Assembly (NCBI GenBank): GCA_028565635.1
Contig: JAOXYB010091385.1
Coordinates: 5,941 to 33,322 of the forward strand
Direction of reading: 5' to 3'
Length of the DNA stretch: 27,382 nucleotides
Source: Phoronis ovalis
Lineage: Eukaryota; Phoronida; Phoronidae
Part shown: positions 13,722 through 25,480 of the stretch, piece by piece
Layout: each line of letters opens with the position of its first letter
How positions within the stretch are numbered: position 1 is the stretch's first letter
Made by a program: the position numbers and the translations under genes
Notes under the pieces: generated by a model
The model's database searches: none
Told to the model about the DNA's origin: nothing
Seen by the model: only the letters and a program-made list of their open reading frames with translations

Positions 13722-13735
13722 GTTTCCGTGGCAAC
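13722..13735. promoter_or_regulatory. Near-consensus RFX X-box GTTTCC-GT-GGCAAC
   Basis: GTTTCCGTGGCAAC matches the X-box at all defined bases except T in place of the purine in the left half. It is intronic and includes a CpG in the spacer. Confidence 0.35.
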
Positions 13736-16450
13736 CCCAACTTAGAAAGTATTGTACTCTAGAAGTATGTGTTTAATCAGCCTGAATACAGAACACTTGT
13801 GTAGATACTAAATATTCCCAGACTTAAGCCTTTCTATGATTAGAATTTGTACTTTCTCAAATGAGAGGTTTTTATCTTCCATCAAGATTCAGATAATAAT
13901 GAATGTTTCTTGTAAGGGATTATGAGTGGGTGACTTGTTTCCAGGGAGCTTCAATTAGATTTTTAAATGTACAAATATTCAGGAAAGAAGGTTAGCGACT
14001 GAGACTTCCTTGCTATGCCCAAGCAGCAACTTGTCCAGAGAGCTTATAGTTTACACCATATTCCATGAATTTCAATCCCATAAAATGGGTACTCTCGTTA
14101 AACGGTTTTCATTGCAAAAAGCGACAGGAGGCAAATAACGCTGCTTACTTTGGCAGAATCGGTGCTCTCATTTTTTTGAAAAAACTTGCATTCTGTGTAA
14201 TTTACTGTCTACTTAAAATTAGTGAAACATCTATGCTGGAAGAGGAGGCATCTAAAATATGCCATTTCCAACTTAGATAATAAATGCAGCAAATTACATC
14301 AGATCCCCAAAAGCACAAACAGCACCTTTAGGCCACTCTGGATACATTTTGAATATGTCCCAGTGTATTACACAGTAGTCAATCACAATTTATCACAAAT
14401 TAGGGTATTAAACTGCTGAGTAAATTCCTAAGTACACAACCACTTAAACATGAACCAATCAAATTGTTTGTTTAAATAGAATGGGCATTACTGGTTTAAC
14501 TGCTCCTCCCCTTTCTAGATAAGGTTTCCATGTTTGTTTTTGTTTGAAACAGATAAGATCTAAAACATGTCTCAATGAAGCCTATTACATACACTTACTA
14601 TGCATTGTGTTTAGAAGATTTTAAGATTGCATTGGTAATACAATTATATATATTATAGAAATGATATATCCACAATGATTATTATATATTATATTCTTAA
14701 AACCTAAAACGAAAATTAAATTTTATTTTTATTAAACCTGTACAATTAAAACAAGGTCAAACAATTGAAGGACATTTATTCTCTCACTATCTTGGATTAA
14801 TACTTGTAAATTTGACATAAAGCAAAAAAATAATCCAGTAGTTGGTTATATGCTAAGTTCAATCATATATGTGCATATAGTTAACCTAGTTTTTGTTAGA
14901 CAACTATATTTAATCTGTGTTATCAATACAAGATAATGATTAAAGTTCTTTAAAAATATGTCTTGCTCTTTACAATAACATATCAAACCCATCCTTTGTC
15001 TAAAACTCCAATGTATTTCAAAGATATGTAGTAGCAGGTTAGATTTGTTAAAAAATACTTAATATTTACATGTATTAAGAGTGATTGAGCATGGAAATGT
15101 CTGAATAAATCGTGTGTTTAAAATTTAGAAAACAGACCAAAATCTATGTATAGATCACAGTTTTGTCTAGTCAACAAGTTGAGGGTGGAAAAATTCAATA
15201 AAATATCTTGAAATCTAATGATTTTATGTAGTAAATCTGTGAAGGTATGTGTAATAGTATTGATTGACAATAAATGTGATGCGATAATGTCCAGGAATTA
15301 TCTCTGTAAACAAACAATTCTATAAAAATATTACATTTAGAAACAACTGCACTGGGAACATGAGCCTAACATCGGAAGGCATTTCATTCTAGTTGTATCC
15401 TCCTCAAGCAATGTTGCCTATTTGTAAACCCACTCAAAATGGTAAAAATTACCATTACCACAATTTACAAAAAATGCCCTTTCCTCTTCATAATATTCTT
15501 GCAAAATTTGTGCATCAATGTTTTCTACATTTCTCACAATTCAAATAATTTCATTTTCAGTAATTTGATGTTTCCCAGAGTTTGTTGATAACCTTGTAGC
15601 AAAGAACTTTTTGAACATACGACAAACCTGAACCTAAACCACAGCAAATCATACATTAGCATTATGCTTTCCTCCTAGCAACTATCTCAATATACGTTTG
15701 AAAAATGAATGCTTATGTCCCTGTTCGTTAATAAGTCAGATAAAAATGAACAGCATAATATAATGAAGGCCGAGTCAACTTTTTCTTCATTAAGCTTTAT
15801 TAAGAAGTGATAACCGATCTTTAGTTGACAGTACGACATTCGTTATACATATATATTTCTGGACAATTCCTGCTTTGTCTATTATATCATGATGTTTTCT
15901 TAGTATGGTGACACAAATTCAATTAACCCAAATTACCTTGGTACTTGAAATGTCTTTAAAAGATAAAGTGCTGTGAGCACTATAAAAAGGTGTCATAATT
16001 TACACATTTTTCCAGAATATTCAACACATCTTAAAGTTCTTAGTAAGCTGTATTCAAATATTAACGTCCATAACAAGCTTTGCATAAAGATCTTAAAGAG
16101 ATTACTACATATGTATCTTTACGTGCATTAAATTCAAGTTAATTAAACCGAGTCATCTGAATACATTATCTTAACATGACATTTGTTTTTCTCTAATTTG
16201 AAGTTAGTAATTCGGAATATAGCATAGTTCAGACACGTCCACATTTTAAAAATAAGCTTAAAGCTGTTTTTCTGCAAATATGTATATAAAGTATATACTA
16301 CCTGCTGAACAACAAGTCATGCTTACCAGACAGATTAAACCTGCATACAAAATTGCCATGATTTTACAGCTGTCACAAAAGTGAGAAGACCAAAGAATAA
16401 TATAGAATTAATGTCAGAGAACTCCCTGGTCTTATGGGCACCGCATATGC

Positions 16451-16470
16451 TGGTACTGGTACCAGTACCA
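16451..16470. repeat. Perfect 20-bp palindrome
   Basis: TGGTACTGGTACCAGTACCA is its own reverse complement, centred on GGTACC between 16460 and 16461. It is built from GGTAC/GTACC units, so it is also internally repetitive. A perfect palindrome of this length is unlikely by chance in a 27-kb window, though the internal GGTAC repeat raises the odds. It could be a cruciform-prone site, a dimeric binding site, or a small inverted duplication. Confidence 0.7.
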
Positions 16471-17491
16471 ACAATGTTAGCCCCAGCTACTTCTTCAGAA
16501 CTTCTATACTTATATCACGACTACCCGTCTGCAACTACACTTAGGCTGTTTATTTTTTTAATTGAAATGTATTTGCGTTTAATGAAATTGTTTGGAATAC
16601 CGCATTAAATTTATATGACAAAATGTATTTCGAAAAATACAATTTTATACATCTTGTCTATGCGAGCACAGTTTCTTGGATAAATTCTAGATAGCATATC
16701 TCGTAAAAACACGACTTAGGAATTTGCCAGAGGGAATTTCTTGAGGGAAAAATGTGACCTCTTCTACCAATAACAAAATGTGCAGAAGTCTGCTTAATTT
16801 TGTCCCTGTGGAGTAAAGTACTGGATTAAATAAGATTATAATTAATGCCCAGAGAAGACAGCTGTAACGAACCACTAAAACCTGATTACCATTCCTTATT
16901 ATTGTACAAATGAGCTCATTCTGAGTCACAAAATACACATTTCAGGGCCATAGATTCTTTTGTATAAGCCCCTAAGCTGTATGAATAAAATGTTGCTAAA
17001 TTATACATATTCTTTTTTAAAATATATGAAATATAGATGCCCAAATGCGGTATATGATTTTTGGGGATTTTGCTGATATGCTATCCGTTAAAATAAACAC
17101 GCTGCACCAAATAAGGGAAACTAATTGAGTAATGATAGCGGAATATAGAATAGAGACAAAAATGCACTAACTTTTTCATACAAGAAGTGAAGGAATAAAA
17201 ATTTTGTATTCACTAAAGTTTCCACAGTAAATCAGTTATAGGAGATTGCTCTTTCAACATTCATATTCAAACAAAATTGCTAATTTAGTAATGGCCAATG
17301 TCAACAACTATAATAATTTCAGAGATAGATTTATGGTTGAAACGTGCCATATATGTATTATTATAAAATTAATGCTTGAGCCTTACAAAGAAAAACTGCT
17401 ACAAAAATATTTTTTTCATTTGGTAGGAGATGGCCATTTATGAAATAACAGTGCATTAGTGTAACAATACATATAACAAAAATGTAACTTG

Positions 17492-17515
17492 CATAATACC
17501 ATAATACTATAATAC
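17492..17515. repeat. Three 8-bp tandem units (YATAATAC)
   Basis: CATAATAC, CATAATAC and TATAATAC follow each other without gaps. This is a minor microsatellite in the intron. Confidence 0.8.
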
Positions 17516-18383
17516 CTTAACTGTGACCAGAACTATGACACATAAAACAGGTCTCTCTAAAAGTGGCCATACTTCAATGTCAGTACAATCTGAGCCCATT
17601 AATAAAACTAGTTGCAGAAACATCCCTCCCAGACACTGAGTTGTAGCAAATCAAAGAACTTCTGCATTTAGTTTTGTTCACATCTATGTCGTGACTTAGC
17701 GTATCATCCATATTAACTAAACAAAACCATGGTAACAACATCTCTCATCGTTTTGTAACTGGTGAAACACTGCCACATTTTATGTTACCTTTAAAGTTAA
17801 CAAAGGTGCCACTAACTTGACATAAGCCATTCACTTAGATGCATCTTAACAGAATAATGTCCAACAAGGACTAAGTATCAACATTTCTCAATCCACTCTG
17901 AAGTTATAGATAGACAGTGTTGGTAGCTCTGACGGCGACTAAATTATAACCTCCTATAACAAGAATTCCTGGCAACTGATGTGAGTCCGTGGAAATGACG
18001 ATTTTAGTAGCAGGAATTTCGAAAAAAGGGTTCGAACAACAGGAAACCGGTGCATGAGCTCGGATTGATGGTTCAAATTCACACTGGTTAGATAGGCCTG
18101 TTCAAAATAAATTTAATAATTTTGATAATTCTTGTGGAAAATTTTTCTTTTTAAATATACCTCAAGGTATAGCATATGTTATGTTAGTGGAACCTTGTTC
18201 ACTTTAAGGTATGTTTTGCATAAAGCAAATATACAGTAATTAGGTATGTGAGAAATCTGACTTTGAGATTCTATATACCAAGTTACGCAACAATAACACA
18301 TATCTGCGTCAGATAACAATTGCTGCACATAAAAAAAATCCAGGACTGCATGGCCATCTATTTTAAGAATTACCAAGTATAGT

Positions 18384-18404
18384 TATTTCGTTGTAAACGA
18401 AATA
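18384..18404. repeat. 9-3-9 perfect inverted repeat
   Basis: TATTTCGTT, GTA, AACGAAATA: perfect arms with a three-base centre. A stable small hairpin or dimeric site; chance is plausible. Confidence 0.5.
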
Positions 18405-19933
18405 TTTTAAAATCACTAATTACAGAACATCGAAATATACCTGTTACTGAACCACTACTGAATACATTTTACCGGAAGAGACAAATGAACGAAACAAAAT
18501 GTTGATGCCCATTTTTCATATTGCACACGGTTCAATTACATTTTTTTATAATTCTACTTCCCTTGATTATGGCGTCTTTTGCTGGCAACATATTTTTCAT
18601 CATGTGGGCATAATAAACTCTATACTTGGCTAGTGTTATATAACAAAACAGCTAAAAGTGCAGAACATAATTCAATGGCAGATCCAGCAATTCTCACAAA
18701 TGTTGGAACTGTTTTACATTTGAAGTGAATGGGTGTAATTTTTAGTTAGATTGTTAACTCAAAAAGAATTTATATAAAGATCGCCCTTCCCTAAGACTGC
18801 CATTACAGTTTCCAAAGTATACGTAATTATTTTGGATTATTCATAAATTATTTATATAATTTGTTTCTAGTAATACATTCATCTTAAACTTACAAGCCAT
18901 GTTTGTCTTTCATTGACTAAGTGATATTGCTACAGAATAAGTATTCTAACAACAGTAATAGGTAGCTAGGTTACAAGAAACTTTTGTTTGTACGACAACG
19001 ACAATGCTTATCATATATCTTTAGACATCAGTGCTTAGAAAATGTGCGCTACAGTGCAAAACAATTATAATTACTCTTTTACCACCTAGCCAGAGCAATA
19101 TTTGCATCAACCTTGTTATAACGCTACCCAGTTCCTTGATATTACTGAGGGACTTGTTCATTATTACACAAATTTTTATTTCACTCAGAGAAGGAACTAT
19201 GTTACACGTTACGTCATGCTCACTTCTCACTACTTATTTAGAGATGGTTAGAGATTACGGACTAGGAAGAAAGGTTATAGTATTTAGTACAGCAAAGAAA
19301 AGCAGCCACTATAATGAAGTTATGTATATTAAAGTTCCCTTCACCAAAACACCAGCCATTCGCTCAAGCAAAATTCACTCCAAGTCTTAATTTAGCATAT
19401 CAGACATGTATAATAGTATACATGCGTCCATATGTGATGAGATATTGCATATTTTGAGAGATATAGACAGGACACAATGATCTCAACAAACTGTTGTATG
19501 TCTCACACTATAGGAACCATATTAAATTTGACTGAATTTTGCATCACTGTTCTTCAGATAATGGAGATACAAAACAGGTTGGCACAGAAATTTTGGATAG
19601 TGTGAAACTACATAAAAACAGCTTGCAGAAACGATGAAAAGTGAAGTTGAAAGAGTACGGGAGATTATTGTTAAACAGATGCATTCATTTCTGCTTCGCA
19701 GTTAGCCAAGCAGAATACTTACATGTAGCCAAAACATCGCCAACTTCATCCATTACTACAAAACAACATAAGTATTGTGCTATGACTAATAACATACTCT
19801 TTGTAGAAGCATTAATATAATCCCTCCATTAATGCTTGTGGTGTGCTTTTGTCTTCCAGGAAGGGATTTCAGCATATTTTATATACTTGGTACTAATAAA
19901 AAAATTGCATCAGTGGCTAATGTATAAATGTAT

Positions 19934-19949
19934 ATTAATTATAATTAAT
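19934..19949. promoter_or_regulatory. Perfect 16-bp palindrome of homeodomain-type TAAT sites
   Basis: ATTAATTATAATTAAT is a perfect palindrome with overlapping TAATTA/ATTAAT cores, the arrangement favoured by paired-class and other dimerising homeodomains. It is only A/T, so chance is a real alternative in this intron. Confidence 0.35.
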
Positions 19950-21626
19950 GAGATGAGTACACTGATTTACATTAAATGCTTCCAATCATTTTTCAGTTAA
20001 ATATTAGCATGTGTCAGTGTGCAGCAACAACACTACCTTTTTTTTAATCTTAACATTTATTTAACAAGTTGTGCCAAATATTCAGAGACATCACACGTAT
20101 GACGTTAACTTACAATAAGTTATCCACAGTGGTAAGATTGACAATTTTGGGGGACTTCCAATACCTAGCAGTTTCATTTGTATTTTCAATGGCACAAGTG
20201 CAAGGCTGTTATGGTTGTCTGCATAAATAGGATTTTCTGAGAACAAATTTTATAATATTGTGCATACAACATTACTCATTCCCTGCAAATGAGTAATATT
20301 AGTGACAAAGACACAATGAGATGCTAATTCCTTATAACAAGGCTATTTCAGCTTCTCAGTAATTAGATGACTACCTAACAGAATTACATTGGCACAACGT
20401 CTCTAGAAACAAAACCTCTCCAAATAGAATATAGGTAAATGATCCACTTTGTAAAGCACATGCATACAGTTCTTTGTTCATCCAATAAGTACGAAATGAA
20501 TTTTGCATGGCAAGCTTGTTCAATGTACACGCATATTATAATGTGGATTTGTGTGGATCTTAGAATCTGATATTTATAAACATTAAGGTGGATATTCCGC
20601 ACAGATTTAAAATTCAAATCTAAGAGTTTGGCTGTCATTTGCTTCTAGTTCCGGAAGCTTATCCTGGCGTAAGATCAAAGGCCTGATCGCGTTGTTTCGA
20701 GAGCCCATAAACGAAGCTATGATAAGATATACACTTTGAATTTAGAGGTAAGAAGCATGTATAATATATGAAAGTTTAAAGGTGAGATTTTATAGGCTCT
20801 GATACTCAGGGTAGCTGCACCCAATTAATTTTTCAGCCAACCATTTACTAAGGTTAAGATGACACTGAAGTAGTGGTAAAGAAGGAATCCGCCATCATTA
20901 TACTATATACTAGTAGGAGGTTTAATATTGCTATTATGAGGTATGCTGGTAAAAATAATGGTGCAGTACCCTTTTGACATACAGGCAGGTGATTCTGATT
21001 ACAGGTACAAATAAGGTGTTTTCTTTAGTTCATCAGTGTGGTGGATTCATTTCTCACAATGTTACTTAACGAAATAATGATTTGTCACTAACTGGGAACA
21101 GAAGGCTCTAGGTGTGATTTTGACTTGATTTGGACAATATATCATTTCTTTAATTTCAGGATGACACCTATGTAGTTAGATTGAAAACCTATTTGAAAAT
21201 AATTCCTTATCTACTGAAACATTAAAACTATCCCCTTGAGAGTATCCAAGACTTATAAAAGAGCTAAAAAAGGATCAAGCCTTCAAGTTCATTTGCACTA
21301 TTGTTTGTGCATAGTTTAACCAATGACAATCCGTCCATCTGTGTGGCAATCAGAGTTCAAGTACAAAAGAGTTCATCTACATTACTATTTCAAAATTCAA
21401 AAAATTGTTATAAATCTCGGTGATGTACAATTAATTTTGAGGACACATTTTTTCTCTGTCTTTACCTAGTAGAGTATATAACTGAGAAAAAAATTTAATT
21501 AAAAACCTTTAAGATTGAAATCTTTTACAGAGGTGAACAAACTTATAAACAGGAACAATTTCCTTGATTGAATTCCATTATCTGTTTAATTTCATAGAAA
21601 ATCCTGTTTTATTTGTGACTTCTATA

Positions 21627-21664
21627 CGGCAAATGTGAAATCATTCGGCAAATGTGAAATCATT
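21627..21664. repeat. 19-bp perfect tandem duplication
   Basis: CGGCAAATGTGAAATCATT occurs twice head to tail (21627-21645, 21646-21664), followed by CG. It is a simple replication-slippage or duplication product in the intron. Confidence 0.9.
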
Positions 21665-22933
21665 CGAAGACTGTATATAAATATATTCGAATTGTTTAGA
21701 AATCCAGAAAATGAACATCTTTTATCCACATATCAGTGATTTATTTGGATATCTTAATGATACAAAATACACAATGTAGAATATGCGGAGCTAAACCGAC
21801 ACAGTGACTAGGGCATCAATATCCAAAACTGACTCTGGAAAGATGAAAAAGGGTCAGGTGAGAAACAGACCAAGTGCTACAGTGACTATATTTACACAAT
21901 GGACCTCTGAATAGAACAAGGCCAGACAACCCATACACCACTGCAGATACACAACAGACTTGCACACACATACTCATGAAAATATTAATGCAAATTCCAA
22001 GAAAAAGTGATGCCATCACTGAACAACGTAAATGTACGTAAATTTCAAGCAATATATTTGTAGAATGGTAGGAACATTGCACTACCAATCACACTTCTAC
22101 ATTAAAATCACTGATTGTACCGAATGCCCTTAAATGTTTCATATATGCTTAATTTGCTTCACTAATCTAAAAAGAAAACTCAAGTTATTTCAAAAATATT
22201 ATAAAGGAGATTTAATATCTCTGGGAATTCAACCTACTAGTTATAACATATTTATATAGAAATCAAAATCCTCGAGGGAGTGAGAACTTTCTTTGTTGGT
22301 AAAATTTACTGTACTCTGTGTAGGTTTCAACTTCAGCAATTACGACCTTTATTCGACCAAATATGTATCATACAAAATATATTTGCTTTAATTACCACTT
22401 TTTATAATCACAACCTGTTAAAGATATGGGTCAGAAGATGTAAATTTTTTAACACATTCATTAAATTATCATGACGACTTTATTAGGAAAGTGAAAAAAT
22501 ATAGAAGAAGGCAGAAATGTTCTTTTTACATTTCCCACTTTTTGCACCGAAAATTGTACGTGATACGGCAAAGCTGCATTTTCTATAGGAATGTCTTTAT
22601 GATGAGAAACTGAGCTAGTGAAAATTATCACTACAGAAAAAATCAATTAAATTACTATACTATAGTTTGATGTCACATGCCTATATAGTAAACGTGATTT
22701 GAGACAAGATATGACATATATTTGGTTAAAATAACAATTGTTTTGGAAGGGAATATTTTGAATGTTAAATTTACATTGAACAGGAGTGAAAATCTAACAT
22801 ATCTGGATTTTCTTTAGGTTTGTCCAAAATAATGTTCTTTTTAATCGTTTTTGACAATTTACCAAAATTTATCGAAAAACCATATATAAGAAACGTGATA
22901 CGTAACTTTCCTAGTAAATCGTCTCACTACATG

Positions 22934-22954
22934 TAATTTCAAGATTTGAAATTA
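22934..22954. repeat. 9-3-9 perfect inverted repeat
   Basis: TAATTTCAA, GAT, TTGAAATTA: perfect arms with a three-base centre. It has the same geometry as the repeat at 18384 but unrelated arms; chance is plausible. Confidence 0.5.
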
Positions 22955-23342
22955 GAGATAGAACGTTACCACGCGAGTAGAAAAGAGCCTTAATGAAGTT
23001 TAGTCTAATTATTATGCACTTCAGGGTGCAATTTTATTAGAAACCTTCAGTAAAGAAATATACATATGGCAACGTTAATACATGAGAAATTTCAAGTGAC
23101 AGTTCTTCATGTCAATCTACGTAATTAGAATTCTCCATTTGGCTTACACTATCTAAGATCAAAAATGGCAGCCATGTAGACTTCATAATTTCTCACAGCC
23201 AAACATGGAAAGAATGAAGTTTTATATATGTAGAAAAGAGAATGGACTTTTAAAACTGTCATTTTTTTTTAAATCATAGAATAACTTAGTAGTGGGCTAG
23301 TAAAAATCAACCAGAAGAACTACAATTTAATATCATGACAGC

Positions 23343-23351
23343 TCAAGGTCA
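23343..23351 (+). promoter_or_regulatory. NR5A/ERR-type site TCAAGGTCA
   Basis: TCAAGGTCA is an exact match to the extended monomeric nuclear-receptor site used by NR5A and ERR proteins. A related ACAAGGTCA lies near 14751. It is an isolated intronic motif with no supporting context. Confidence 0.2.
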
Positions 23352-25236
23352 AACCTTATAACTGTAGTGCAAAACACAAATTTGGTCACCGAAGGCTATA
23401 AATATTTCAACGCTTTTCTTTTATTCTTATTAAAATATTAATGATGCCAAGCTGTATATTTCCATTAGATCAAGGGGAAGCAGTCATATTCAAATCCGGA
23501 TGAACAAATTCATGAAATAAACGCTGTCTAGTGAAATATATAGTGAAATGTACATAACCTTATATTTGTTTTTCCTTACACAGAAATCATACCAAACAAA
23601 ACGTTTTAATAGTATTATTTTGCTTGAAAACATATCACATTTCGTATGAGACAAATTAATATCAACAAAACATGTCCAATACAATTCTATGCATGTATAC
23701 AAATAAAATGTTGTAACAAAAAACGAGATAAACCACAGACAAAGAGAACCTGTGAATATACAACTAGCCACAGCTGATATGATAACTTATATGTGATATA
23801 CAAAAGATTACTTAGAAATACTGACAGCATAACATTACACTGCAGTCCAGAGACAAAGAAATTAACCATAATATGATATTTGAACCACAGTTATTACTAA
23901 TTTGTACGTTCTGATGATATATTTATATGCAATTATTCATATGTAAAGTACGAAAAACCCATCACTTGATTTAAAGATTTGCCAGTTTCAACAATACATT
24001 TTCAGAAAAACCTGATCAAAAATAATCAAGCATCCATTGATAATTCTTTTACGAATAATCGTCCCCGAATCTTTCTCTGAATTCCGCTATAAAAGTAGCA
24101 TTTACAATTTAACATACTGAAAGACGTGGTAACCTAGACATATGAAAAATTCAGTCTGATAGAAATACTAAACTAGTTCTAATTATACTAAACAAACAAA
24201 AAATTAATTCAGAATAAATATTTCAAAATGTTTAAGTCCTACGATCTGTCATCAATCCACTACAAACTAAAAATCGTCTGGCATCGTATGGTATTTTTCT
24301 GTGACGTCTATAACTAACAAGAACTGTAGTACAATTTCTCATTTCCTTTTGTCTTATAAAAAATACAGTGAAAATTGTACCACATGCAACTTGATTTGAT
24401 ATATACTGTTTAGTAATGAAGAAATAGGGCAATAACCAAGGGCAATTGATTGCAAGCAAAACATGCTAATATAATTTACATAATTCTATATTTTCACCAC
24501 AATTTATTGATATTTTTGCTATTTATATGTGTTCCAGAAAAGTGACATGTGCACTTTCTAATATTGCAATCAAGGTGTGTTTAGATATGTCTGATTTCTC
24601 TCTTAACTCGAATATTTGTATCCATGGAGTATGCTGATTCATATATCAGGCACTTTTGTAATACTGTTTTAATATTATTCCCTGAGAGAAATGTCGTGTC
24701 TAATATATTATTTATCTGTAGAGTATAACAGCAGTTCGCTGCACTGCATACACCCACTATGAGAGACTTATATTCTACTAGTATAGGGGCATATGGGCAA
24801 TAACATTAGGTCAAGTATTCTAGGGCTAGATAAAACCTCATAAAGGATAAAAAATACTATCAAAGAAGGTTGGACATCTGTGACAGGGTTACCAAGATAA
24901 AAGTATAATCAAATTCCTCTTACATTTATATTTTAATTGACACCGCATCTACTCGACTAGGAAATTAATGAATTATTACGAGTTGTGTATGAATTATTAA
25001 AGTTTGCACTGAACAAAGGGTTGTGATAGAAATACAAGTATATGTAATGCATTTGTTCTTGTGTCCATGAAACACATCAGAAGGATTTTTCAATTGATAG
25101 AAAAGGTCAAAACGAAAACTTTTGTGTGTTATAGGAAAAAGGAATTACATATGAAATAAATTTATAATATAAATCAGCAGTTTACAATCTTTTCAACTTG
25201 TCAACACTTTCCTGCTAATTATAAATTTTTTAAATG

Positions 25237-25242
25237 ACTTAC
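25237..25242 (-). other. 5' splice donor (GTAAGT) after the CUT-domain exon
   Basis: On the minus strand the exon ends GCTAGCAG and the intron begins GTAAGT, a perfect consensus donor. The split leaves one coding base (G) after codon 323, a phase-1 intron. Vertebrate ONECUT genes continue LRLA-A across this junction; an Ala codon (GCN) completed by the next exon would fit exactly. This is why the coding exon is ended here and not at the genomic stop codon about 50 bp further on. Confidence 0.95.
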
Positions 25243-25480
25243 CTGCTAGCCTTAAAGCAGACATACGCTGAAACTCTGGTTCTTGGAGCCACTTCCACAT
25301 TCTACGGAAAGTCTCACGACCTGATTTCAATTTACTCCATGGTTTCGGATTCCGCAAAAGGTCACTAAGCGTGCCTTGGCTTCGACAAAGAACTCGTTGT
25401 GCAAATACGGCTTGAGGGATGCTGTATCGTTTCAATTCGCTGCTGATTTTCTGGGCTAACTCTTTTGTGTTAATTTCTTC
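25243..25480 (-). other. onecut: CUT DNA-binding domain segment of the onecut exon
   Basis: Residues about 245-323 of the exon product, beginning EEINTKELAQ and ending FQRMSALRLA. The stretch KRYSIPQAVFAQRVL is the family signature that builds the DNA-contacting helices, and SQGTLSDLLRNPKPWSKL follows it. LSDLL (residues 282-286) is the LXXLL-like motif reported in mammalian HNF6 to help recruit the CBP coactivator. The domain is intact, with no gaps or stops, and matches vertebrate ONECUT almost residue for residue from memory. Only one CUT domain is present, which separates this gene from the CUX (three CUT) and SATB (two CUT) classes. Confidence 0.97.

Larger units (their letters stand above)
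1..25242 (-). other. onecut: onecut first coding intron, 3' end outside window
   Basis: At least 25.2 kb of AT-rich non-coding DNA follows the donor. I looked on the minus strand for the homeodomain exon (expected KRKEQE-type linker, then a homeodomain ending with an NFFMNARRR-like helix) and found nothing resembling it, so the acceptor probably lies below position 1. No transposase, reverse transcriptase, long microsatellite, tRNA or rRNA is recognisable. Open frames are short (mostly 60-80 codons, the longest 119) and of low-complexity, AT-driven composition, as expected by chance. The stretch contains scattered short tandem and inverted repeats and candidate binding sites, listed separately. 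Vertebrate ONECUT genes also have a long intron at this point. Non-coding exons, microRNAs or enhancers cannot be excluded by eye. Confidence 0.85.

Noticed and set aside
14640-14700. TATATA-rich stretch considered as a microsatellite or TATA promoter
   Set aside because: Irregular AT-rich sequence without a consistent unit and with no gene downstream.
19031-19390. 119-codon open frame on the plus strand, the longest apart from the onecut exon
   Set aside because: The composition follows the AT-rich background, there is no recognisable domain, and a partly overlapping frame is open on the other strand. The length is compatible with chance in 27 kb of six-frame sequence.
25193-25242. Read-through end of the onecut frame (GKSFKKF... 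stop)
   Set aside because: These codons follow a perfect GTAAGT donor at the conserved family exon boundary, so they are intron. A truncated CUT-only isoform made by intron retention is possible but has no support here.
1-25242. Homeodomain exon of onecut within the window
   Set aside because: No minus-strand stretch resembling the Onecut linker or homeodomain was found by eye. A translated search of the whole intron would settle it.
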